64,000 nt of DNA from PALSA-278 sp963760285 (lineage in GTDB: Bacteria > Acidobacteriota > Terriglobia > Acidiferrales > UBA7541), in contig CAVXCI010000001.1 of the NCBI GenBank assembly GCA_963760285.1, positions 1,116,001-1,180,000 of the forward strand, in the 5' to 3' direction. A program made the position numbers and the translations under genes. The notes beneath the pieces were generated by a model. The model was given only the letters and a program-made list of their open reading frames with translations. It searched no databases and had not been told where the DNA came from. The number at the start of each line of letters is the position of its first letter. Position 1 is the stretch's first letter. Shown here one piece after another: positions 54,018 through 62,241 of this stretch.

Positions 54018-56185
54018 GTCCCGCCGGATTGATTGAGCTGACCATTGACGGACGCGCCGTCTCTGTCCCCGAAGGCACCACTGTTTTTGACGCCGCCCGC
54101 ATGAACGGCATTCCCATTCCCACGTTGTGCCATCAGCAGAATGAAACGCCAGTCGGCGTGTGCCGCCTGTGCGTGGTGGACGTGGGCGCGCGCGTGTATG
54201 CAGCCTCCTGCGTGCGGCAGGTTGAGCCGAAGATGGTTGTGAATACCGCTTCGGACAAGGTACGGCAGGCGCGGCGAACACTGCTCGATATGCTGATGTC
54301 CGACCATCCCAGCCCTTGCACGCGGCAACAGCATTCCGGCGACTGCGAACTCGAAGCCCTCGCGAAGCAGGAGGGAATCAAGATTCCGCGTTTCCCAAAG
54401 CGCGCCAGCTTTCGCCCCAAAGACGATTCCTCTCCCAGCATTGCCGTGGATTTCGGCGCCTGCATTCTTTGTGACCGCTGTATCCGCGGGTGCAATGACA
54501 TTCGCGGCAATTTCGTCCTGGGCCGCATGGGCAAGGGCGGACAGGTCGGCATCGCCTTTGACAACAATTTGCCCATGGGAGATTCCTCCTGCATTTCCTG
54601 TGGCGAATGCATGGTTTCCTGCCCCACCGGCGCGCTAACGAATCGCGTGGTCACCGGCACGGCTTTCGCCGCCAGCGATGCCGCCGAAGCGGTCACGCCT
54701 GATGAACTGCTGCAGCTCCCTGTTTTCATGGGCGTCTCGGGAACGTTTTTGGGTTTGAACCGCGGCGCGGTTGTGCGGCGGCGCTTCAAGCGCGGGGACG
54801 TCATCTGCCGCGAAGGCGAATACGGCTCGACGGCGTTCTATATACTCGAAGGCAAAGCCCGCGTCTCTCTCTCCAGCCCCATGGCGCACGTCAAAACCCA
54901 CGGCGGGGCGCGTGGCTTTCTGAGCAAACTCTCCAGCGTTCTGGTCCGCCGCAAGGAGGACGAGCGCGACGAAGAAACGGATCAACGCTGGATCCCCATC
55001 GATGCCCCGGTGGATCTGGCATATGACAATCCCGTAGCGCACCTCGGCCCCGGCGACCTCTTCGGCGAAATGACCTGCATGAGCTTGTATCCGCGCTCGG
55101 CCACTGTCCGCGCGGAGACCGACTGCACTATGCTGGAAATGCTGCGCAATGTTCTGGACATCATGCAGCGCAACAAGACTTTCCGCGCGCAGATTGACCA
55201 CACCTATCGCCGCCGTGCCCTGGAAACCCATCTTCGCGGCGTGCGCGTTTTTGCCAGTTTGACGGACGATTTCATCAGTCATCTCCGCGATCGCGTGGAA
55301 CTGATTCGTTACAACCCCGGCCAGGTGATTTGCCGCCAGGGTGATCCGGCGGACAGTTTCTATCTCGTCCGCATCGGATTTGTGAAAGTTTCGGAAGCGC
55401 ATCCCGGCGGCGAAATGGTGCTCGCTTACCTTTCTCGCGGCGATTACTTCGGTGAAATCGGCCTGCTGGGGGGCGGCTTGCGCGTGGCCACCTGCACGGC
55501 GCTGGACCACGTGGAAGTGGTGCGCATCACCGGCGAAGACTTCCAGCGCATGATGAACGATTTTCCCGCGATTCGCCAGCAATTGGAGGGCGCGGCGCAA
55601 ACCCGCCTGCAACAAAACCTGGAGCGGCTCTCGGCCGTGCGCGGCACTCCACTGGATGAATTTCTGGACCAGGGATTAATGGAGGCGCAGAGCCTCCTGA
55701 TACTGGACCTGGCGAAGTGTACGCGTTGCGACGCCTGTGTCCGGGCCTGCGCTGACGCCCACGACGGCATCACCCGTCTGGTCCGAGAGGGTTTGCGCTT
55801 TGATCAGTTTCTCGTGGCGACTTCCTGCCGCCAGTGCCGCGACCCGCTGTGCATGGTGGGTTGTCCGGTGGGTGCGATTCGCCGGCGCAATTCTCTGGAA
55901 GTGATTATTGAGGACTGGTGTATCGGCTGCGGACTTTGCGCCAAGAACTGCCCCTACGGAAACATAAACCTGCATCCCTTCACGGTTCCGGGCGGCGATG
56001 CGGATGATTTCGAAGGCAAGAAGGCAGTGCCCAAGCTCAAAGCCACATCCTGTGATTTATGCACCGAGCAGGCCGAGCCCAGCTGTGTGTACGCCTGCCC
56101 CCACGATGCGGCGCACCGTGTGGATCCACGCGACTACTTTGCAAGTCTGCTGGCAAATTCCAGGGACAAGGGGCGAAATCATTAG
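54014..56185 (+). CDS. Fe-S hub: NuoG-like head, two cyclic-nucleotide-binding domains, four-cluster ferredoxin tail
   Basis: The 723-residue protein joins three modules. Residues 1-210: a NuoG/HydA-type [2Fe-2S] ferredoxin (Cys39, 50, 53, 66), a degenerate His-Cys cluster region (His98, Cys102, Gln105, Cys111, so one Cys ligand is missing) and two [4Fe-4S] sites (Cys150/153/156/160; Cys193/196/199/203). Residues about 250-385 and 412-530: two cNMP domains with FGE boxes and the phosphate-binding Arg (LFGEMTCMSLYPRSAT; YFGEIGLLGGGLRVAT). Residues 560-710: an NrfC/DmsB-type ferredoxin with four [4Fe-4S] sets (Cys569..., 605..., 636..., 680...). Electrons would enter from NuoEF and leave to the cytochrome b. 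The middle may sense cAMP-like ligands. The ATG overlaps the previous stop; a longer open frame from 53897 is rejected. No TAT or Sec signal, so it is cytoplasmic. Confidence 0.92.
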   Translation: MSPAGLIELTIDGRAVSVPEGTTVFDAARMNGIPIPTLCHQQNETPVGVCRLCVVDVGARVYAASCVRQVEPKMVVNTASDKVRQARRTLLDMLMSDHPSPCTRQQHSGDCELEALAKQEGIKIPRFPKRASFRPKDDSSPSIAVDFGACILCDRCIRGCNDIRGNFVLGRMGKGGQVGIAFDNNLPMGDSSCISCGECMVSCPTGALTNRVVTGTAFAASDAAEAVTPDELLQLPVFMGVSGTFLGLNRGAVVRRRFKRGDVICREGEYGSTAFYILEGKARVSLSSPMAHVKTHGGARGFLSKLSSVLVRRKEDERDEETDQRWIPIDAPVDLAYDNPVAHLGPGDLFGEMTCMSLYPRSATVRAETDCTMLEMLRNVLDIMQRNKTFRAQIDHTYRRRALETHLRGVRVFASLTDDFISHLRDRVELIRYNPGQVICRQGDPADSFYLVRIGFVKVSEAHPGGEMVLAYLSRGDYFGEIGLLGGGLRVATCTALDHVEVVRITGEDFQRMMNDFPAIRQQLEGAAQTRLQQNLERLSAVRGTPLDEFLDQGLMEAQSLLILDLAKCTRCDACVRACADAHDGITRLVREGLRFDQFLVATSCRQCRDPLCMVGCPVGAIRRRNSLEVIIEDWCIGCGLCAKNCPYGNINLHPFTVPGGDADDFEGKKAVPKLKATSCDLCTEQAEPSCVYACPHDAAHRVDPRDYFASLLANSRDKGRNH

Positions 56186-56221
56186 CGGCTCAGGCGGATT
56201 CTCAATCGAGGGCAACAACAC

Positions 56222-57106
56222 GTGCTGATTGATCACACCCATAAAAAGTGGTTGGTCGCCTCGGTGGTTATCCTGGGCGTGGCCACCGCCATTTATGTTC
56301 CCTACGCCGCTTTTTCTCCCGCGGGCCCCAGTGGCCGCAGCCCCCTGGGCCTTATTTACGGAGTCGTGGGTTTTGCCTTCATGATTTTTGCCGGACTGCT
56401 TGGTGCGCGAAAAAAAGTTCCCGTTTGGCGCGTGGGCCGCGCGCAAACCTGGATGCGAGGCCATCTCTGGCTTGGACTGCTCAGCCTTCCCATCATTCTT
56501 TTCCATGGTGGTTTCCGATTCGGAGGAGGCGTCACCACAATTTTGATGATTCTCCTGATCGTCGTTGTGGTCAGTGGAGTTTTTGGGGCCATCTTGCAGC
56601 ATTACCTGCCCCGCGTGATGACCGCCGAAGTACCTTACGAGACCATTTTCGAGCAGATTGATCGCGTGCGCGCCCAGTTGCGCGCCGAAGCTGATGAAAT
56701 TGTGTCCGGAGCCGGCAGCCCGCCGGAACCTGTAATGTCTGGTGCGCCGGGGTTGGCGACAGCGGCGATCGTGGAAGTCGAGATTACGGACGAAGAAATG
56801 GCGCCACTTCGCAAATTTTATGCTCGCGAAGTTCAGCCTTTTCTCGAAAGTGCAAAGCCGGCCAGTTCTCCGCTCGCGGATTCAGCGGAAGCCCATCGGC
56901 TGTTTCAGGAGCTGTCCACGCTTTTGCCTTCTGTTCTGCATGGCGCCGTGGACGATCTGGAAACAATTTGCGAGGAGGACCGCCAGTTGCGGCGGCAAAT
57001 TCGCCTGCATCATTGGCTGCATGGCTGGTTGATGCTGCATATTCCTTTGTCTCTCGCGTTGCTTCTTTTGGGTGCGGTGCATGCCGTGATGGCGCTGCGC
57101 TACTAA
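56222..57106 (+). CDS. Membrane cytochrome b-like protein with two putative heme b sites
   Basis: About 294 residues with membrane helices near 10-30, 42-62, 80-97, 104-127 and 265-292, and a charged cytoplasmic or periplasmic loop at 135-260. Histidines fall in pairs 14 residues apart: His81/His95 and His273/His287, the pattern of two hemes b stacked across the membrane, as in cytochrome b561 and ferric reductases. Both pairs lie inside hydrophobic helices (GHLWLGLLSLPIILFHGG; LHIPLSLALLLLGAVHA). It sits between the Fe-S hub and a membrane-anchored ten-heme cytochrome, so it may carry electrons across the inner membrane. I do not recognise a named family. GTG at 56222 follows GAGGG. Confidence 0.8.
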   Translation: MLIDHTHKKWLVASVVILGVATAIYVPYAAFSPAGPSGRSPLGLIYGVVGFAFMIFAGLLGARKKVPVWRVGRAQTWMRGHLWLGLLSLPIILFHGGFRFGGGVTTILMILLIVVVVSGVFGAILQHYLPRVMTAEVPYETIFEQIDRVRAQLRAEADEIVSGAGSPPEPVMSGAPGLATAAIVEVEITDEEMAPLRKFYAREVQPFLESAKPASSPLADSAEAHRLFQELSTLLPSVLHGAVDDLETICEEDRQLRRQIRLHHWLHGWLMLHIPLSLALLLLGAVHAVMALRY

Positions 57107-57129
57107 CCCGGGTGAAAGGATAGAGACCG

Positions 57130-58506
57130 TTGCCGCGAACGCCACGCACCACGAAAAAGCTGGCCCAGCGGATTGACCTGAACTATTTTCTGCGGCCGCA
57201 TTCTTTTCGCCGCTGGCGTTTCTGGCTTTCCGCCGGGCTTCCACTTCTTACCGTGGCCGTAATCGCCTGGTGGGGATTCACGCGGGACTCCAGAGTTTAT
57301 AGCAGCGGACGCCTGGCCCCGGCGCACGCCATCCTGAATGCCCGCTGCGACATCTGCCATGTGAAGACCGCCAACACTTTTCGCGCCGCGGCCAGCGATC
57401 AGGCCTGCCTGGCCTGCCATGACGGGCCAATTCATCACGCCGATCAGGTTTTTAGTCCCCACTGTTCGTCCTGCCACGTTGAGCACCGCGGAGTCCTGCG
57501 CTTGTCCGCCACCAGCGATGCCGGCTGCACACGCTGCCACGCCGATCTCAAGACCACCGGTGCGCCGGTAAATTTCAGCAGCTCCATAGAAAGTTTCAGC
57601 ACCCGACATCCGGAATTCGCCGCCGTTCGCCCGGGGAGTTTCGATCCCGCCACCATCAAACTCAATCATGCCGTTCATATGAAAACGGGTTTGCGCGGGC
57701 CGAATGGACTCGTCCAGATGGATTGTTCCGATTGCCATCGCACTCCCGCGGACAAACGGCCCTGGCGTTTTGCGCTGGCGGAATCGCCCGCTGCCGCGTC
57801 GGCGCTTTCCGGTCCGCTTGCTGCACAGCCCGCGCGTGCCTACATGGCGCCGGTTACGTACGCCAGAAGCTGCGGTTCCTGCCACCCGCTCACTTTCGAC
57901 AAGCGTTTCACGGAAAGCGTGCCGCATGATAAGCCGGAAGTGGTGCATGCTTTCCTCGTCGGCAAATTTCAACGCTACATCGCCGCTAATCCCGCGGAGC
58001 TGCGGTCGGGATCGCAACCGGTTCAGAATCTTCCGGGGAAGCCCGTTCCTCCGGCGGTGCGATCTCTGTCACCGTCACAGTGGGTGAACGAGCGAGTGGC
58101 GGAATCAGAGCAGTTGCTCTGGAACAAGACCTGCAAGGAATGTCACGCCCTGAATTTTTCGCCAGCCGCTTCGCTTCCAGTCGTCGCCAAATCGAACGTC
58201 GTCCAACGCTGGTTTCCTCATGCCGTCTTCAGCCACGACCAGCACCGCCTGGTGACTTGCACGAGTTGCCATGTCCGCGCCTTGACCAGCCAGGAAACTG
58301 CTGAAATTCTGCTTCCGGGAATTCATACCTGCCGGCAGTGCCATCATTCCGGACCTGATGCGGCCGAATCGCGATGCTTCGAGTGCCACACCTATCACGA
58401 CTGGAGCAAACGGAAAGAAGTGAAGGGGAAATTTACGTTGCCGGAACTGCTGGGCGCCGCGGAGGCGCTACAGGACAAGCGAGATCACCCCGCTTCTGCG
58501 ATGTAA
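57130..58506 (+). CDS. Membrane-anchored ten-heme c-type cytochrome
   Basis: An N-terminal cytoplasmic stretch leads to one membrane helix (RRWRFWLSAGLPLLTVAVIAW), uncleaved-signal style, then a periplasmic part with ten CXXCH motifs: CDICH, CLACH, CSSCH, CTRCH, CSDCH, CGSCH, CKECH, CTSCH, CRQCH and CFECH. Extra His in segments such as HHADQVFSPHCSSCHVEHRG may be distal ligands. The 458-residue protein would receive electrons from heme b and pass them to other periplasmic cytochromes. Its TTG at 57130 follows AAAGGA, 24 bases after the cytochrome b gene. A C-terminal helix-rich tail lacks hemes. This is the last gene of the operon; rpiA is convergent. Confidence 0.9.
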   Translation: MPRTPRTTKKLAQRIDLNYFLRPHSFRRWRFWLSAGLPLLTVAVIAWWGFTRDSRVYSSGRLAPAHAILNARCDICHVKTANTFRAAASDQACLACHDGPIHHADQVFSPHCSSCHVEHRGVLRLSATSDAGCTRCHADLKTTGAPVNFSSSIESFSTRHPEFAAVRPGSFDPATIKLNHAVHMKTGLRGPNGLVQMDCSDCHRTPADKRPWRFALAESPAAASALSGPLAAQPARAYMAPVTYARSCGSCHPLTFDKRFTESVPHDKPEVVHAFLVGKFQRYIAANPAELRSGSQPVQNLPGKPVPPAVRSLSPSQWVNERVAESEQLLWNKTCKECHALNFSPAASLPVVAKSNVVQRWFPHAVFSHDQHRLVTCTSCHVRALTSQETAEILLPGIHTCRQCHHSGPDAAESRCFECHTYHDWSKRKEVKGKFTLPELLGAAEALQDKRDHPASAM

Positions 58507-58532
58507 TCCATTCTTCGCCACCGCCGCCGCGC

Positions 58533-59312
58533 TCAAACGTTACTGCGGGAATCGTAATCGCCAGCAATATCGAATTTTTCCAGTGGAACAGGAATTTCTC
58601 CGGAACGAAGGGCAAACACATTTTCGCCGTTTGCCACCAGCGCGGCGCTCGCGTATCCCAGAAACAGCCCGTGCCCGGCAATACCTGGAATTTTTTCCAA
58701 TTTCTCTGCAAGAGCGGGCGGATTTTCAATCGGCCCGAACTGGCAATCCAGGATGCAATTCTGCTGGTCCGTGAGGTAGGTCTTTTCTGGCGCTTTCACA
58801 TCCACGCGCAATACCGGTTTCCCGCCCAGTTTCTGGATTTCGTCCGCCACCCAGGGTCGCGCGAACGGGACAACCTCCACTGGCACGGGCATGGCTCCCA
58901 GCGTCTCAACTCTCTTTGACGAGTCGGCGATTACCAGGAAATACCGCGAAGCGCGCGCCAGCACCTTTTCCCGCAACAACGCGCCGCCTCGGCCCTTGAT
59001 GAGGCTCAAATCCGGCGCGATTTCGTCCGCGCCATCCACATCGAGGTCCAGCCGCAATCCGCGTTCCGGCTGAATTATTGAAATGCCCGCTTGCCGCGCC
59101 TGCGCTTCGCTTTCCCTGGATGTGGCGATAGCCTCGATTTTCAATCCACCCTCGCGTACGCGCTCCCCCAGGAACTCGATGAAATAGTGCGCCGTCGAGC
59201 CGCTCCCCAGCGCCAGCCGCATCCCGCCGCGAACCCATCGCACCGCAGCACGCGCCACAACTTGCTTTTCCCGGTCTAATTGCTCCTTCGTCTCTTGCGT
59301 ATTCGCAGGCAA
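58533..59312 (-). CDS. rpiA: Ribose-5-phosphate isomerase A
   Basis: RpiA interconverts ribose 5-phosphate and ribulose 5-phosphate in the pentose phosphate pathway. The marks are LALGSGSTAHYFIEFLGERV (phosphate loop; the usual GTGSTA reads GSGSTA), IEAIATSRESEAQA, DLDVDGADEIAPDLSLIKGRGGALLREKV (with the catalytic Asp-Asp/Glu and Lys), SSKRVETLG and VPVEVVPFA. The length of 259 is slightly above the usual 220-230, owing to an extended N-terminus and a C-terminal tail. It is convergent with the electron-transfer operon and shares no clear function with it. Confidence 0.93.
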   Translation of the reverse strand: MPANTQETKEQLDREKQVVARAAVRWVRGGMRLALGSGSTAHYFIEFLGERVREGGLKIEAIATSRESEAQARQAGISIIQPERGLRLDLDVDGADEIAPDLSLIKGRGGALLREKVLARASRYFLVIADSSKRVETLGAMPVPVEVVPFARPWVADEIQKLGGKPVLRVDVKAPEKTYLTDQQNCILDCQFGPIENPPALAEKLEKIPGIAGHGLFLGYASAALVANGENVFALRSGEIPVPLEKFDIAGDYDSRSNV

Positions 59313-59492
59313 AGTGGTTGCGCTCCCACGCAGGCTGCCGTCAGCAGTGCTATTCTCAGCTTTCCGGCTGGGTTTTGCCAGCCGCTGTCTGCGCCCATGT
59401 CATTGTCCTGCATCTAGAGGATGGTACGGCTTGGCGAGAATGGCCGCCGCACTGGAGTAATTACCGTTAACAATTCATCCGATTATCTTGAC

Positions 59493-60134
59493 ATGCAAAT
59501 GACCAGAGTGCGCAAAACAAAAACGACGGCGAAGAAGCTGCGCATCCGCCGCCTACGGCGTGGCGAACTGCCGGTGCGCGCCGTGCAACTCGCGCGATTT
59601 CTTGTCGGCAAAACTCTGGTCCTTGATTCGCCCTCGGGCCGGTTCAGCGGCCGCATTGTGGAGACCGAAGCCTACCTTCCCGGCGACGCCGCGTGCCACG
59701 CCTTTCGCGGCCAGACGCCGCGCAATCGCTCCCTTTTTCTCCGCCACGGCCATGCCTATGTTTACTTCACCTATGGCTCCTCTTTCATGATGAATGTATC
59801 CAGCGAAAAAGCTGGTGTCGGTTCTGGAGTATTGATTCGAGCTGTGGAGCCGCTGGAAGGCATTGCGCGAATGCAGCGCCGCCGCGGAACGGCGAATTTG
59901 TTCGACCTCACCCGCGGCCCCGGGCGGCTCGCTCAGGCCATGAAAATTGACCGGCGCTATGACGGCCTCGATCTGTGCGCTCCGGGACCGCTGTGGCTGG
60001 GCGCCGCCGTGCGTCCCGTTGGGCGCATCGGCCGCAGCACGCGCATTGGCATCAATGTGGAAACGCACCGCGTGCTGCGTTTCTACGAGCGGGGTAATCC
60101 GTTCGTGAGCGGCCCCAAGTTTCTCTCCGTCTGA
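59493..60134 (+). CDS. 3-methyladenine DNA glycosylase (AAG/MPG type)
   Basis: This family removes alkylated purines from DNA in base-excision repair. The motifs are ARFLVGKTLVL, GRIVETEAYLPGDAACHAFRGQTPRNRSLF, with the catalytic Glu and the HAxRGxTxRN signature, HAYVYFTYGSSFMMNV, and the later LTRGPGRLAQAM. An ATG at 59493 gives 213 residues. A TTGACA element overlaps the start; the longer frame from 59421 is possible but adds unconserved residues. The product is cytoplasmic. The ROK kinase gene follows 38 bases later, so they might be co-transcribed. Confidence 0.92.
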   Translation: MQMTRVRKTKTTAKKLRIRRLRRGELPVRAVQLARFLVGKTLVLDSPSGRFSGRIVETEAYLPGDAACHAFRGQTPRNRSLFLRHGHAYVYFTYGSSFMMNVSSEKAGVGSGVLIRAVEPLEGIARMQRRRGTANLFDLTRGPGRLAQAMKIDRRYDGLDLCAPGPLWLGAAVRPVGRIGRSTRIGINVETHRVLRFYERGNPFVSGPKFLSV

Positions 60135-60171
60135 CCTGCATTCACGCTAGAATTTCCGTTTGGAGGCCAGC

Positions 60172-60873
60172 ATGAAACGCGTATCCCCGGAACCCGGCCG
60201 TAAGATTCTTGTGATTGATGCGGGGGGAACTCACATCAAAATGCTGGCTACGGGACAGAAAGTTCCCCGCAAATTCGATTCCGGCATGAAAATGACCGCC
60301 GCAAAGATGGTCAGCGGCGTGAAGGACGCCGTAAAGGACTGGAAGTATGACGTGGTTTCCATCGGCTATCCCGCTCCTGTAATTCACGGACGTCCATTCC
60401 GCGATCCGTACAATCTGGGCAAGGGCTGGGTGGGTTTCGACTTTGAGAAAGCCTTCGGCCGCCCGGTGAAAATCGTCAACGACGCCGCCATGCAGGCCAT
60501 CGGAAGCTATAGCGGCGGGAAGATGCTCTTCCTCGGTTTGGGCACCGGTCTGGGCGCGGCTCTCATCATTGACGGAACCCTGGAGCCCATGGAAATCGCC
60601 CATTTGCCCTACAAGAAGGGACGAACCTACGAGGACTATCTTGGTCTGCGCGGGCTGCAGCGCATGGGAAAAAAGAAATGGCGCAACTACGTGGCGCATA
60701 TCGCCGAAGAACTCCGCGAAACACTGGAGGCGGACTACGTGGTCCTCGGCGGCGGCAACAGCAAAAAGTTGAAGACGCTTCCCGCCCACATGCGCCTCGG
60801 CAACAATGCCAACGCCTTTCTCGGCGGCTTCCGGCTATGGGACGATCCCGCCCCCGCCGCATCGTCGAAGTAA
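60172..60873 (+). CDS. ROK-family (polyphosphate glucokinase-like) sugar kinase
   Basis: The protein starts KILVIDAGGTHIKMLATG, the phosphate-binding loop of ROK kinases, and carries SIGYPAPVIHGRPF, KAFGRPVKIVNDAAMQAIGSY (with the catalytic Asp) and FLGLGTGLGAALIIDG. The lack of the ROK zinc-binding Cys/His cluster and the IGYPAPV/LGKGWVGFD phrase fit the polyphosphate/ATP glucokinase branch. It would make glucose 6-phosphate. The ATG at 60172 has GGAGG eight bases before it; an upstream TTG at 60160 is rejected. Length is 233, near the normal 240-260. Confidence 0.88.
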   Translation: MKRVSPEPGRKILVIDAGGTHIKMLATGQKVPRKFDSGMKMTAAKMVSGVKDAVKDWKYDVVSIGYPAPVIHGRPFRDPYNLGKGWVGFDFEKAFGRPVKIVNDAAMQAIGSYSGGKMLFLGLGTGLGAALIIDGTLEPMEIAHLPYKKGRTYEDYLGLRGLQRMGKKKWRNYVAHIAEELRETLEADYVVLGGGNSKKLKTLPAHMRLGNNANAFLGGFRLWDDPAPAASSK

Positions 60874-61056
60874 TCCCCGCCCGCCGCGAATCGCCACAGA
60901 ACCGCGAGCCACACGGCGTGCAGCCCAACCACCGCTGGCACCGAAATTGTCCCCGGAAAAACCTGTAGCACCCGTGAGGCAGCATACGACCCAATCAGCA
61001 CCCATAGCGCAAAATCGCTCGGCTGTTTCGTTTCTTCCAGCCAATGGTTGCTGGCA
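60874..61056 (-). pseudogene. Possible remnant of a small membrane protein gene
   Basis: On the minus strand, about 60 residues with coding character (NHWLEETKQPSDFALWVLIG to AVWLAVLWRFAAGGDYF) show two hydrophobic helices, ending inside the ROK kinase gene's 3' end. No start or upstream part of such a gene is present: sequence above 61056 is a different gene. It looks like the end of a gene cut off by rearrangement, but an accidental open frame cannot be excluded. Confidence 0.3.
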
Positions 61057-61101
61057 TTCGCTGAGGTTGGTGCAGGCTCCTGTGAATCCCTCCCCAATGT
61101 T

Positions 61102-61779
61102 TCATCTGCTATTCGACAGCGTCGATATGAAGAAAGGATTCCCGTACCAATGGCCCGTCTCATTTGACAGGGCAGCGATCTTAGAGAGTATCGACAGCAA
61201 AGCAGGATACAGGTTGGCGAAATCGATTCGGATGCCCCTCGTCCCGTTGTGGACAATCTCGTCTAGCGATAACCCTCCACTACCCGGGCCGTGCACCTCC
61301 GGGTTCCTGCAACGTCTGTATACAATTGAAGCGATGGAGGCACGCCAGATGTTCTCAGTGAAGTGGCGGTTCGCTTCAACGGTTGGCGCTGTCCTTTTGA
61401 ACACCGCAATTGCCACCGCTTCATCGAGAAGCCGATTACCGCCCCTCTCCACAGCAGCTTTGAACTCGGGCAACTCGTGGCCTGCCGCTTTCTGCGCAAC
61501 CGTTAGCACGTCTGTCGGGTGTAGCAGTTTGAACAGCGAATCCCCTCCCAATTCCGTTAGGACCCGATGGAAATTTCTGTTTTTTTGATTTCCACCATAA
61601 TGTCCGGAAGCAAGTCGGTCGATGTAAATTATGCAGAGTGTGAATGCTTCGTCTGGGAAGCCGGTCGTATCCAACGCGGAGAGGCGATGAACCCTTTTCC
61701 GAAACGCGTCAAAGTAAAGTCTTATGAAATCGCGTTTCTTTAAATCTGGAAGATCTGGTTCATGATCTAACGTCACCAT
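61102..61779 (-). CDS. Hypothetical protein with a HEPN-like motif
   Basis: A 225-residue helical protein of no family that I can name. Near residue 160-170 it reads YRRCRNPEVHGPG; the RNPEVH segment is the R-X4-H motif of HEPN RNases, which often include the phrase RN...HG, at the end of a helix. HEPN proteins act in toxin-antitoxin and defence systems as RNA cleavers. There is no nearby minimal nucleotidyltransferase partner. The gene lies 3 bases after a small secreted-protein gene on the same strand, so the two form a unit. The base composition is lower in GC than the neighbours, a hint of transfer. HEPN assignment rests on a short motif. Confidence 0.6.
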   Translation of the reverse strand: MVTLDHEPDLPDLKKRDFIRLYFDAFRKRVHRLSALDTTGFPDEAFTLCIIYIDRLASGHYGGNQKNRNFHRVLTELGGDSLFKLLHPTDVLTVAQKAAGHELPEFKAAVERGGNRLLDEAVAIAVFKRTAPTVEANRHFTENIWRASIASIVYRRCRNPEVHGPGSGGLSLDEIVHNGTRGIRIDFANLYPALLSILSKIAALSNETGHWYGNPFFISTLSNSR

Positions 61780-61782
61780 ACA

Positions 61783-62241
61783 CTACTGTGTCTGGGCCAT
61801 CGCGACATCTTCTTTAATCTTTACCCAATCCTGCCATCCGTAATAGTTAGCCATTAGTTGAACTGCGTTGCGTGCACGATCGATGGCAGCGTTCATCTCT
61901 GGTCTGCTTACATTTGGTGCGTACCGCACCAAGATAACAATGGTTTCCGAATCCTCAGCTGATCTTGCGAAATCAATGCTGAAGCCCGACTGACCAATAG
62001 CAGGGGATTGGAACATTGCTTCGAGGTTTAGAATAAGCCATTGGCTTCTGGTCGGCGTGAAAAGCACGGTGCCGGGATGCTCCTTATCGGTCCTCGAAGG
62101 CGCTGACTTCTCCGATTGTTGCCCACGATGCTCCAGTCCGGCGCTCCCTAGGGCACTGGGAAAGGCAAAGAAGAACAAGAAGCAGCAGAGCACTTGAACT
62201 CCAAAGGCTAGTGGGTTCTGATTGATGTTTCGATTCACCAT
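61783..62241 (-). CDS. Hypothetical secreted protein, 152 residues
   Basis: The N-terminus holds a hydrophobic segment (FGVQVLCCFLFFFAFPSALG), so the protein is probably exported or anchored. The rest has no motif that I recognise; it contains NLEAMFQSPAIGQSGFSIDF and ILVRYAPNVSRPEMNAAIDR. It lies three bases upstream of the HEPN-like gene. Its base use is lower in GC than the window average. Function unknown. Confidence 0.55.
   Translation of the reverse strand: MVNRNINQNPLAFGVQVLCCFLFFFAFPSALGSAGLEHRGQQSEKSAPSRTDKEHPGTVLFTPTRSQWLILNLEAMFQSPAIGQSGFSIDFARSAEDSETIVILVRYAPNVSRPEMNAAIDRARNAVQLMANYYGWQDWVKIKEDVAMAQTQ

Noticed and set aside
52311..58506. Bidirectional hydrogenase or formate dehydrogenase operon
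   Set aside because: No NiFe, FeFe or molybdopterin catalytic subunit, and no L2/L1 or H-cluster Cys motifs.
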